A stretch of 64,000 bases of DNA, taken from positions 36,893,190 to 36,957,189 of the forward strand of contig NC_084669.1 of the NCBI RefSeq assembly GCF_028389875.1. Reading direction: 5' to 3'. The DNA comes from Rhea pennata (Eukaryota > Chordata > Aves > Rheiformes > Rheidae). A program made the position numbers and the translations under genes. How positions within the stretch are numbered: position 1 is the first letter of the stretch; the number at the start of each line of letters is the position of its first letter. Below are positions 35,901 to 47,500 of this stretch, piece after piece. The notes beneath the pieces are model-generated. The model worked only from the letters and a program-made list of their open reading frames with translations, was not told the origin of the DNA and searched no databases.

Positions 35901-38094
35901 CTTGCAGAGGCCCTCTTCGTTTGAATGCTGGGAGTCTGGAGTGTTTTCCTCTCTCTAGGAGACCACCCAGCTTCTTAGAAAAAGTCTGTGAGACGTCCCA
36001 GCAAGGTGTCTTGCTTGCTGTTACTTCCTCTTTTCCCAGACCCTTTTAAAAGATATCCCAACAAACACAGCTGGGTTTTGCTTGGTAAAAAAGTATGCCT
36101 TTCCTTAGAACATCTTCCCATCTGAGGGTCAAAAATAAGAAAGCCAGTAGCATGTAAAGAACAGCCCATACCTTTGCGTCCCCCGAGTGCATCTGACCCA
36201 CAGCATAAGGAGGGAGCACTCAGCAGCAAATGCGTTACCCTAAAGATTGCAAACTATTTCTGGTCAAACTCCCACAAAGTAGGGGCTGGTGTTTACCAGG
36301 GAAGATGTATCAGCAGGAAAACAGACAAAGCTAACGCAAAACTGAGTTGAGCTCCCCGTGCTTTAAAGTTAAGTAGCCGTTCCCTCCAAGCCGTATCCAT
36401 CCCAAGGCAATGGATACATTTCTACAGAAAAGGCTTTTCGAATGAGGAAGGGGAAAGGGGCTTTCGAGCCTTTTGGAGTTACCTGCCCCTCTGAGTAAAT
36501 CAGGAATGGAGGTTTCATGGTACACGTAATCCTGCCTTTCCACAGCTGGGCCTTGGTGGGTTGTGCCCACCGTCTTCCTTCCCAAAGGATATCTCATCAG
36601 GGGTGCACCCCTCATCCCTCCGAGGGCCGAGCGCTGTTGTGTTAGACCCTGCGGCGGGGCAGAGCGTTGCGGGCCCAGCACCCACCAGTATATGAAGACG
36701 GTGATACAGAAAACAAAACTGAAAGAGAGGCGCTTGCGAGCCTGACCCATGGAGGCAGCTGGGGAAGGAAGAGCTAATCCTTTGGGACTTCTTTAGGAAG
36801 AAGGAGTCAGAGGAGGGTCAAGGGTAGGTGTTCCCAAAGAAATAGTGTAACGCAGCGCAACGCTGAGGGAGGGACGGACTCTGACACTGCTAACGCGGGT
36901 GGCCTTTCTCCTGGGGATCTCAGAAAGAGGACGGGGCAGTAAAGCACCACCCAAGCAAGGGACAGCAGGGATTAAACCAGCGGCTCAGACGTCAGAAGTG
37001 GAGTCAGAGGAGCACCTAGGCCTTCGATCCTCACGCCAGTGAGGATCAGTGGAGGAAGGGGAGCTGTATTTACCCCGAACGCTGCTTGGCCTTCCGCTGC
37101 CACAGAGTGCACGAGGGGACTTTGGCCAGACCTGTCCTTTTCTCTCCCCCAGCCTGCACTGGCACGTATCATCGGCACGTCAGCAGTGCCCAGTGCCGTC
37201 ACCGTTTGCCTTCTGCCCTCCGCTAGGTTTCGCTGTATCGTCCACCCCTTCCGACAGAAGCTGACGCTGAGGAAAGCCCTGGTCACCATCGCCGTCATCT
37301 GGGTCCTGGCTCTGATCATCATGTGCCCCTCTGCCATCACCCTGACGGTCACGAGAGAGGAGCACCACTTCATGGTGGACACCTACAACAACTCCTATCC
37401 CCTCTACTCCTGCTGGGAGGCCTGGCCCGACACGGGCATGAGGAAAATCTACACGGTCGTGCTTTTCTCCCACATCTACTTGGCTCCCCTCGCCCTCATC
37501 GTGGTCATGTACGCCCGGATCGCCTTGAAGCTGTTCAAGTCTGCGGCACCCGCCGGCGGCTCCCAGGCGGAGGAGCCGGAGGGGCGGAGGGTCTCCAAGA
37601 GGAAGGTGAAGGTCATCAACATGCTGATCATCGTCGCGCTCTTCTTCACGCTGTCCTGGCTGCCCCTGTGGACGCTGCTGCTGCTGACGGACTACGGCCA
37701 CCTGAGCGAGCGCGAGCTCCGCCTGATCACCGTGTACATCTTCCCCTTCGCCCACTGGCTGGCCTTCTTCAACAGCAGCGTCAACCCCATCATCTACGGG
37801 TACTTCAACGAGAACTTCCGCAGGGGCTTCCAGGAGGCCTTCAAAGCCCCCTTCTGCTCCCCGCAGCAGGAGCACCGCGGCGCCTACTCCGAGAGGAGCC
37901 ACAGCCGCGGGCTCCTCTTCGGCGTCCGCAACCGCGTCTTCGTGAAGGAGCAGCCCAGCGACTCGGCGTCGGGGCCGGGCCGCCCGCCGCGGGGGCCCTT
38001 CGCCCCGCGCCCCGGCCGCGGGCTGGAGCCGGCGGACCCCGACCGCAAAGCTTGCTCGCGCCGCAGCATCAGCATCGCCGCGTGGGACCTCTGA
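29990..38094 (+). CDS. NPFFR1: Neuropeptide FF receptor 1 / GnIH receptor (NPFFR1)
   Basis: A class A GPCR for RFamide peptides; in birds it is the receptor for gonadotropin-inhibitory hormone (NPVF product), Gi-coupled, at the plasma membrane. Exons: 29990-30029, 30813-31103, 35639-35738, 37227-38094; phases fit, 432 aa (human 430). The first exon was chosen because its CAAG/GTGAGC donor gives phase 1, as exon 2 requires. Visible features: N-glycosylation sites NGS, NSS and NYT before TM1; GNILVCF in TM1; LAVSD in TM2; Cys pair in CKMSG and CWEAW; ERF in place of [12 protein letters not shown] in TM6; [12 protein letters not shown] in TM7; Cys-containing C-tail ending AAWDL. The alternative start at 29858 adds 44 low-complexity residues; its -3 base is T, so 29990 (G at -3) is preferred. 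Confidence 0.93.
31104..35638 (+). other. NPFFR1: NPFFR1 intron 2 (4.5 kb)
   Basis: No coding exon or known repeat was recognised. The interval around 33.24-33.62 kb is AT-rich and contains overlapping perfect palindromes at 33404-33434. The acceptor is CATTCCAG just before 35639. Confidence 0.7.
33404..33434. repeat. Overlapping AT-rich palindromes with three GTTGATAA arms
   Basis: TTGATAATATTATCAA (33404-33419) is a perfect 16-bp palindrome. It overlaps a perfect 22-bp palindrome at 33413-33434 made of TTATCAAC, ATATAT and GTTGATAA. The arms alternate in orientation, so alternative hairpins or cruciforms are possible. Each arm also contains a GATAA core. Confidence 0.85.
35739..37226 (+). 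other. NPFFR1: NPFFR1 intron 3 (1.5 kb)
   Basis: Intron between the exon ending in GTG GAA AG (the VER of the ERF motif) and the large last exon. No additional exon or repeat was recognised. Confidence 0.75.
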
Positions 38095-38256
38095 GCGGGC
38101 GGGCAGGGCGCGACGCCCGCTGCCCGGCCGCCCGGGACCAGGGCGCCGCGCCGCTCCGGGAGCTCGTCCCCCTCGCCAGGAAGGACGTCTGCTGGAAGAT
38201 GCCGGCTTCCACTGCCGCCACGGCGCCGAGCTAACGCGCCGCGCGGCTCGGCCACC

Positions 38257-38262
38257 AATAAA
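38257..38262 (+). terminator. NPFFR1: NPFFR1 polyadenylation signal (AATAAA)
   Basis: AATAAA lies 163 bases after the NPFFR1 stop codon and about 310 bases before the PPA1 start codon, on the same strand. Confidence 0.8.
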
Positions 38263-38284
38263 CGGCTCATCCCGCTGATACCGC

Positions 38285-38574
38285 CTCCGTCCCTGCTGGC
38301 GCGGCGGCGGCGCGCCGGGACGGGCCCCCGCACACCGCCGGCGGCGAGACGCGAACCCGCGGCCTCGTCGACCGGCGGCCTCAGTGCGCACGCGCCACCC
38401 TCGGAGCCCGCGCGAGGGGGCGGGGCGGGGGAGCGGCGCGCCTGCGCGGTGGCGGGCCGGGTGCGGCGCGGCGTGGCGCGCGCGGGACCGGTGGGGGGGG
38501 GGGCGGAGGAGGGGCCGTTGGTGCGCGCGCGCGGCGGCCGTTGGTGCGCGCGCGGCAGCAGCAGCAGCAGCAGC
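38285..38574 (+). promoter_or_regulatory. PPA1: PPA1 CpG-island promoter and 5' UTR
   Basis: Very GC-rich, with a GGGGCGGGGCGGGG Sp1-type cluster at about 38415-38430. Two copies of GCCGTTGGTGCGCGCGCG-like sequence follow at about 38514-38553. A run of six GCA triplets (38555-38572) ends two bases before the start codon. No TATA box was seen. Confidence 0.65.
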
Positions 38575-41500
38575 ATGGCCGGCTACAGCGTGGAGGAGCG
38601 CGCGGCGCCGCACAGCCTCGAGTACCGGCTCTTCTTCAGTGAGTGCCCCCGCCCCACGGCGTCCCGCCGCGGCCCCCGGCCCCGCCGGCGGCGGCGGGCA
38701 GCCCGGGGGCCGCCCGCGGTAAGCTAACGCCCGCCGTTCCCTTGCAGAGGACGGCCGAGGGCAGTACATCTCGCCGTTTCACGACATCCCGATCTCCGCG
38801 GATGGCGGTGAGGTAATGGGGGCGGCGGGGCTTCCGAGGGGAGAGGCCGGGCCTCAGCCCGCGCGGGCACCGACGGTAATGGGGGGGGAGGAAAAAAAAA
38901 GGAAAAAGAAAAAAGAGAGGGAAAAAAAAGAGTCGTCATTGCATCACTGCAGCCTTGGGGCATATGGATGAGGTTCGTGCTCGCGTTACGTCCACGCACT
39001 TGCCAGTCCTAGCCGGAAACTCCTGCGGTTGTGGGTTCCGGGTTCCCACGCTGCTCGCTTTGAGCAGCACCTGAGCGACGGGTCGCTGGAGCGCCTGAAG
39101 AGCCAGGGCCCTCTGCCTCCTCCAGCAAGCCGCTGCCAGCCTCAGGTGGAAGGACGCGGAGGAAGAGAATTAAGGGAAGGGATCTCGCTCCGATGTCCTT
39201 TCGTTAGCGCAGGATACGAGGATAATTGTATCGGACTTGCCCGTGAGGTCACGCAAAAACACTTTGCTTTAAAGAAGAAACGGTTCTGCAGTTAACTAAA
39301 TGCCGCGTTCTTTCCTCTGGAGGCGTATGTTACCGCGGCACAATGTTTCAGGCCTGGGTTTTGACTGCGTTGAGGTTGCGCTGTGCTGCTAGCCTGCAAT
39401 CTGCTCGGTTACCGAGTAGAAGATGAGAACATTAAATTCTAGAGACCTTTTGCCTTGCAAAAAGAGCAGCTGGAGAACCTGCCACCTGCAGTGACGCAGA
39501 GGTTTTATGTACTTCTGGCAGCCAGCAGTTTGTCAAATTAGGCTGTTCTAAACCACCATCTAAAATCTTCAACTGTGGGACACCTAGAAAACCATGGCAG
39601 CTAGTCTTCGGTTCTCACTGAACATTTTTCAGTGATAACTTGGGCTTTTTGGCAGTGTATCTTCCTTTTATAGGTTGACTTTTATTTTAACGAGTACTAA
39701 AATGTCCTGCAGCTTGAGAAGCCTAGTGGAGGGTACTGAGCTAATGAAAGTGATAAACTGTAGGCTCTTTGAACCTCTGACAACCTTTGAATCATGCTAT
39801 AGTACTTCCCTAGACGCTTGCAGGAGTCCTGTGCGTAAGCTAAACTGTAGCTGAATGAGTCATTCCATGCTGTCATATTTGGACAAGATCTTGAATTCCA
39901 GTGTGAGTGAGTCCTTCCTGAGATTCTTTCTTCGTCTTTGCTATAACCTACTTTGGATTTCTTTTCTTTGTGTAGTGTAAGGTGAGCTGTAGGAGTCATC
40001 CATCCAGCTGGGTGCCAAGAGGGCTTGCATTTATTTGTTGCTTCTAGTTTTTTGGAGGGTACTGTTGAGGTGGGCGTAGAGAGGATGTGAAGAGCAAGTG
40101 CTTTACCAATACATAGCTTGGCTACGTTAGTCCTCAAGTCAGTACGTATGTTTTCCACCTCCTCTCCAAGTTCTGAGAATTCCTGTGAGGAGAACAGAGG
40201 TATAACGTATGTTACGAAGGGAGAGCCACCTGATGCCCTGTACAAACTCCTCGCTGTCCACAATCTTTCTCCCAGTAAAAATCCTGTAGGAAGAAATATT
40301 TGCTCACCGCAAGATGAATACACCCTACTGTCTTGAGGGTGTCCAGATAGTACAGGGTAAGGGAGTCCATTAGCTGGCTAGCTCTTATTACTGTAGGGGT
40401 ATTTCCTTCTCTGCAGAAACGTGGAGTTACAGGCTAGTTATGGGAAACAAAAGAGTAAACAGAAGAGTTTGCTCTTGAAAGGGAGCCTGCCTGCTTGAAA
40501 ACAGTCAATTTAGCTTTGCAGTGGGGTTGTTAGTTTGGCTTTGAGATAGGGTTCTCAAAATACTCTGTCAGGAAATCTGAGGTGGCTTAGAGCTGCTCAG
40601 AAGGGAAAAGACAGATTGTAATTACGGACAGCAGCAAAGCAATTTCTGTGGTTGATTGGGAAACCAACTTTCAAAAACAGATGTCTGGAAGGTAACCCGG
40701 GCAAAGACAGTTAAGACAGAACTGAGCTTTGCAGATGATCACAAAATAGGGTGGGAAGGACCTGAGGGATGAGGAGGTCTCGGTGGATTAGTAATGATTA
40801 ACAAATGAACTGGACTACTGGTGACCTTTCAGGCACTTAGTGCGGCTTGCCAGTGCCTCTGTGCCAAGCCATTTAGAGTCACCAGTATTGTGAAGGTCGC
40901 TGGCTCCAAAGTTGCACAATAGAACTGATGGCTTAGACCTCTCTGTGGCTGGAATGCCTCTCTGGGAGATTTTTGTTGTTACTTAGAAGCTTTATTAGCA
41001 GCTGTGATAGGGAACCCAGCTTAGAGAAAAAGGTTACCTTACTCTGTCTGGGCTCCTTGATCTTTATCCTTATACTTCTAAGACATTTGAGAGGATTGCA
41101 GAGTTGTTTTTAAGTCCAGGGCTGGGATATGCTAGCCTTATCTGTACCTGTGTGCCTTGTCCTCCTTGTAGCATTCTAAACAAGTGACCTTGGGCTGCTC
41201 GCTGGATATCCTCAACCAAGGCAGATCTGTCCCTTGAACTGTTGGGGGGAAAACTGTGAGCGTAAGCTCCTAGAAACTTCCCTTGAGCGTTTCAAAGGTG
41301 CTCCTCCAAGTCACTTTTCCTTGCCTACAAAGCCTTAAGTGTACTTTCTATCAAGTCCTAATCTATCTTATTGCTCTCCTTACATTATGTAAAAATTATA
41401 TGTATATTGTATGTGTTATATTAATATTGTATTGTATTATTAGTGTATTAGCATTTTAATATTGTGTTTGTGTATGTACGTGTGTGTGTGTGTATGTATA

Positions 41501-44500
41501 TATACACACACATATACACATGTGTACACCCTTTTGCATTTAAGTTGGGAATCAGCAGTCACAATTGCCCCCCTGCAATTAAGGGGATGTAATAAACTTG
41601 TTAGGGAAGGGTGTGAGCAAAGTCAATGACATAACAGCACTGATTGCACAATAAGCGATCCAATTATGGTGCAATACAGGTGGAAGGGATTTAGCATGTC
41701 TGTATTGCCCTTTGCAATGCTAATACTGCTTAACCTGGAGATCAGGAAACTTGTTGATGCTAGGGAGCAGGACTTGACTTTTTGTTAAAAGCAGTAATCT
41801 CTTTAAAAAGCGGATGCTAAGATGTGAAAGATCTTGTTCTCCTGGGGAAGAAGGGGCGCGGACACTGAGTTCTGAAAAGTATTGCCAGCCTAGCTGGAGT
41901 CAATGGGAGATATTTTCAAGTGTCACTCATAAGCTAGATACTGCAAGAGGTTGTTCTATTCCACTCCCTCATAGCTCCCATATCTCTTACACTATGCCCT
42001 GAAAAAAAAAAAAAAAAAGTCTGCCTTTGTAGGAGAGATTGCTTGGGGAGGGGAAGCTAGGACGTGTTTTCCAATATCAAGGCAGTTTGACTACAATGTT
42101 TTGTATTGATTTTCTTTGTGTTCAAGTTAATATGTAGATACCTGTGTTAATAAATAGATGTCTTACTCTTGTAAGTATTGTCTGTTCTACATTGCCAGAA
42201 TTACTTTTGCTGTAGAAATTAAACACTTTGTATTTAATGAATGTGCCTAAAACCTCATTTTAAGCCCAGAACTGTTTGTATACAGCTGGATTTGATTTGA
42301 TTTAAACCTGCTGTTTTGTGACCTAAAAATATGGTGGAGATGTTCATAGGTTGCAGCTGATAGAAAATGTGTTGGTAGCCTACAATCTAGCTGGTGTTTT
42401 GCATGGGATTAAAATTAGTCCAAGTGATGATGTGACTAACTGGACTGTGGGACTTCCATCGTATGTCTCCAAATTGGCACCGGAAGAAGCAAAAAGTTAC
42501 GGTTTTCATGCAAAGTACTTATGTGTGTGTCTTAAAGTGTGGTCTTGAAATTCCTTCCCATTAACTGATATTTTTGCTTTTTTCAGAATGTGTTCAACAT
42601 GGTTGTGGAAGTACCTCGATGGACAAATGCTAAAATGGAGGTAACTGTATTAAAATTCCTACCCTAAGTATTCAGATTGACTAATTTATTAATCTTTGGC
42701 TTTGATTCTGTCCTCCTCACCCTCACTTCCACATTCTGAAAAAGAGTAGCCCGGTATTTCTGGCTTTATAATTTACAAGAAGATAATTCACTCCTGCTGA
42801 GTAAGGCCTTCCAAAACCTGCAATATTGCAGACGTCGTGTCAAGGAAGTTTCCAAGACACAATGCATACTCCCTTTGTAAATATGTGTTTAATACTAGAG
42901 GCATAACATTGAGGCTGAGACTTGCGGAAAAGTCAGAATAATTTGATTTTCTTTTGTGACTTCTGATTAAAGCGGCATCTTAAGAGTCTCAACCTAATTT
43001 CTGGTTCTGACATTAAGACTACTGAAAACTGAATCTTGGGAGCTGGAGGTGCAATAGGAAATGTCTAGTATTTACTTTTGGCCTCAGTGGTAGCTGTCGG
43101 CCTCTGGGCTTGTCAGTTAGTAGTTAATTTCATTAAATTGCTTAGATTTTCTTCGCAAGCAGAGTGAAGACAGGTTTTTTTTCAATTTTTCTTCTAGATC
43201 GCAACAAAGGATCCCTTAAACCCGATTAAACAAGATGTGAAGAAAGGAAAGCTGCGTTACGTAGCTAACGTGTTTCCCCATAAGGGTTACATCTGGAATT
43301 ACGGTGCCATCCCTCAGGTACTGTAGTGAGTCTATCTGGCTCATTCTTTCTGGTGGGGGACAGGGCTGTGTATTAGCCATCGAGACCATCTTGGTGAGCT
43401 TGCCTGTGTCTTTAATTACTACCGGTTTAACAACGAAGGTCAGCTGAAAAGCTGATGTGGAACATAGGTGCAGTTGCAAATGATACAATCTTGCCAATAA
43501 GAAAACTTGCCAAGAGAGCAGTGATAATTTTAAGCAGAAATCTGAAGAGGCAGGCTTGCAGCTAATACTGTAAACAAACTGTCGGAAACTTTAAGGATGA
43601 GCAGCTGCTGTTAGTGAAGTTTCGCTTCTCTGCTTGACTTTGGCCGCTTAGCAATTCCGTGGGACGGTAGCTTGCAGGTCCTTGCCTTCGGATGAAGGAA
43701 GCTGTCGCTGCATAAGGAAGATGAAGCTTCATAGTGGGCATCTGGCAAGGCAGTGTGTTCTGATCCTGCCTGGTAAAGCAGAAAGAGCCAAAGTTTTAAG
43801 CTAATGGTACAGGGTCTGGGTGTCCAGCTCCCGAGCTGACTCTTTACAAGTGAAATAGCAAATTGTTTTGGACTTTGTATGTGGACGATGAAAGCCTGAA
43901 TAGATCTCTAATATCTACTGTAATATCTTAATAAGCTGTACTATCTTTCCAGTTTTTGGCATCTTATTTTTCCGAGTCTGGAAAACCTCTGAAATACATA
44001 GCGCAACTCACGCGCTGTACTATGATAGACGCGCAGTTCTCACTGTTGGAACTCAGTGGCAGAGAGGCACTCGGAAGTCCAGAGACCGCGTGAGGCAGAA
44101 ATCTGCAATTGCACAGACAGGCTTTCTCTGGAATAGCTGGCTGGAGGGACCAACAGGGATGGTGACACCTAGAAACAGTGCTCTTAATTGACTGATGTCT
44201 GCTGGGTGCATAGAAACTTTGAGCAAGGGCGTTTGCTTCTGATGCTCTTTAAGGCTTGAGGTTCCTTTAGGGAAATAAATTCCATCAGTGAGGGTGGAAA
44301 CACTCTGAATTTTCCAGTTGTGGTCTTGGTAGCAGTACATATCAAGTGTTTTCTCTAAATGTGTTCGTAGCTTCTGGTTGGAGGACTAAAAATAGTTTCG
44401 GCTTTGAAACAAACATAGGAATACATATACATCTCTGGCTAAAGGTAGTGAGCAGCCAAAATCCCAAGTCTGTGTCCTTCTGAGCAAAAAACCTTCAAGT

Positions 44501-47500
44501 GAAATCCAGTGGGATCTTCTAATCACTCTTAAGAAAAACTTCTTCAAGAACATGTCTGCTTTCTTCCACGCTGCTTCTGTGAGCATTCAGACTCTCTTGC
44601 AACTTTTGAAAGGCCTCCCAGGTCTGAGACTGAGGCCTGTATTTGCCCAAGAACTGTTCTGTTAGTATGGCTTTACTGTTCTTTAGGCTTAAGCTGTTTT
44701 ACAAGAAAGGTGAGGTCCGGTTGACGAGCCTAGTGGAGAGCTACAGAAGTGTTGTTCTATGCCTGTGGCCTATGAAACTATACCTATGTAAAGAGAGAAT
44801 TAAGGAGTCAGAGGTGCTTTTGTCTGAATGAGAGTGGAGGAAATACAGGTTTTCGCATGTATAAAGTGTTACTGCAGAGTGAGAATAAATCAGGATTGAA
44901 TTGTTTGTCCTCTCTGTTGTGAGCAGGACAAGTAATAGGCTTAACCTGAAAATCCTCTGCGCCGGTTTAAATCCCGGAGAAAATCTTTTCCGTGGCCAGG
45001 GTAAAGTATCAGAATGATTTGCCTGGGAAATATTACCTACGGCTGGTCTCGCTTTTTGTTGAGGGGGGTGAGCCAAACATCTCAACATCCCTCCTCTGTG
45101 ATTTGAAGTTTTACGTGATAAAACATCTTGGCTTGTGCAATAATAATTTCTAGGTCCTACATGGAGAGTTTTTCTCTGAATTCTGAATGCATGTGCCGTT
45201 CCTATCGAGCTAAGTAGATTTTCAGAGTTACTTTGGAGTCAGTCTAACTACTGGGAAAAGTTCTTCTCCCCTACTAGTCTCTCACAGTTTTGTGGATTGA
45301 GGTGGTGGTTCAAGGTTAGACTGTTTTCTACTTGCATGGATTCTGGAGTCTGTTTCTGTGTGCAGGATTATGACTTTTGATGCCTTCTCTCGGTTGTGTG
45401 CTACTAGACCCAAAGAGGCTTGCGCTTCGAGGGCAACCAACTTCGTTTAGCACTACGCACATTTCGGTACGTTTCCCTTGGTTCTTCAGATGCATCGTGA
45501 GGTCAGGACTATAGTTGTGTCTCAGCACGCGGATGTCTGGGAGGAGCATTCAACAACCTTACGGTTAGGTGTTCCTTATGATGCAAGTGGACACGCCGTC
45601 CTTTCACTGCTGATCAGAAGTGTGTGGTAAGCAACTGTTACGTTAGGAGGCATAGCTCAAATACCTTCTGCAATCCCGTCTTCCAATTTACAAAATAATA
45701 TGGCTTCAGTTGAGATACAGTAGGATACCGGGTAGCACAGGATATGTGAGGTTATTATTACTGCTCTGGTATAAGTGTGTCTTTTAAATGTTTAACTAGA
45801 AGGAAACAATACACCCTCTCTCTCTTCCATCTCTCTTGAACAGCTATCTGGAATTCAGGAAACTTCTGTTAAGAAATGAATAGGGAGAGGAACAGGCAGG
45901 CAGCCAAATCAATGAATGTTCTTTATAGATGTGAACTTCACCTTTATGCAGATGTTTAACAGAAGAGGAAGTCTGGAAAGATGTTTTGTCTGGAAAGAAG
46001 GTTTGTCAGTGGGAGGGAGAAGCTTACCCTTGGCAAAATAAGAAGTTTTAACTTAGATTAAAACTGCATTTGCAGACACATGTAAAATAGCAGCCCAAAC
46101 ATCAGAACTGAAAGCAAGTGTGCAGTGGGCCATCATCTGTATCCTCAATGCGATCTCTTCCAAGAAACAAACCTCCTTTTTGTTTCCTCTTGAAACGTGA
46201 GAGCTCTTACGAGGTTTGTGTGTTTTTTTCCTAGACTTGGGAAGACCCAGGTCATAAAGATGAAGATACTGGCTGCTGTGGAGATAACGATCCAATCGAC
46301 GTGTGTGAAATTGGAAGCAAGGTAATGCGCTCTAAAGGGTAACTGTCTTTTGAAACACGTAATTAGTATCTATGAAGTCAGGTCGCTTACTGAATTCTTA
46401 CCTCCTGTATCTTAATGTGATGTTTCCACTCTGTGGTGCTTCTGAAGATTGTTGATGAGATGTCAAAGTGTGAGCCAAGGCTCATGCAGCGCTGATAAGC
46501 TACGGCTAATCTCCTGGTACGGAACTGCTTCCCGAACTCTAACAGCTTGCCCAAACCTGCGTTGCGCGTTCCTTGAATGCATCAGTACAGCCGACAAAGT
46601 CTTTTTTCCTGGCAGGTCTGCTCTCGAGGAGAAGTCATCAAAGTGAAGGTGCTGGGCACACTGGCACTGATTGACGAGGGAGAGACAGACTGGAAGATAA
46701 TTGCTATCAATGTTGAAGACCCCGAAGCAGACAACTATAATGGTAAGTACCAGAAGGGAGGATACATTCCCGTATTTCCACTTCGCAGTTGAGTACCTTC
46801 AGGAAACTTTCAGGTCAGAATATTGACTTGCTCCTGCAATGTCGCAGAGTCAGTATACTCATCAAATGTGACGCTGGATTAGGGCACTATCATCCTCTGC
46901 CAAAACAGTATCCTGCTTTTTATCAGTAGTTATCCATCCTTTGCGCCACCTGACAGTGAAGAAAAGGATGGCTGTTCAGCCAGAAGGAAAGGACTTGTCC
47001 ACTAAATCTCTAATCAAAGCTGTTTAAATGTGTCTGAGCATCTGGTTGAAGCCAGGATTTAATCTGAAGATGAAACACTTAACTTCGCTGTCCTTTGACA
47101 GGTGCTCACTCTGTGGCTTCAGTGTTATCTGAGGGGCAACTCAAAAGAGCAGGGTGATAACCAAGTAACTTCTGCAATTGTTGTCTGGCTAACAAGCCTT
47201 TTCTCCCTGGCTAGATATCAATGATGTCAGAAGGATGAAACCTGGATACTTAGAAGCTACAGTGGACTGGTTCAGAAGATACAAAGTACCTGATGGAAAG
47301 CCAGAAAACCAATTTGCTTTTAATGGTGAATTTAAAGGCAAGGTAAGGGCGGCGTTCTTTACTGTGAATCTGCGAAGGCCCCTTGCCCACAGAGTAAGCT
47401 CTAGATGTGTGGGGACGTGGCTGATGAGTTGCCGAGGCACTGACTTTCTGTAGGACTGGTGATGGCTGACTTAGTTCTTTCTACTATTTTTTCAGCCTAC

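Larger units (their letters stand above)
38813..42586 (+). other. PPA1: PPA1 intron 2 (3.8 kb)
   Basis: No host exon was seen. It holds an unusually long antisense open frame (39697-40323), a TG/TA/CA microsatellite near 41467-41528 and an A-run at about 42002-42018. Composition is AT-richer than the promoter islands. Confidence 0.65.

Noticed and set aside
37180-38769. 529-codon open frame on the minus strand
   Set aside because: Antisense shadow of NPFFR1 exon 4 and the PPA1 promoter; low-complexity Arg/Ala/Gly translation.
38748-38807. Ending PPA1 exon 2 at the GTGAGG donor
   Set aside because: It leaves the wrong phase for exon 3 (NVFNMVVEV); GAG/GTAATG five bases later restores it.
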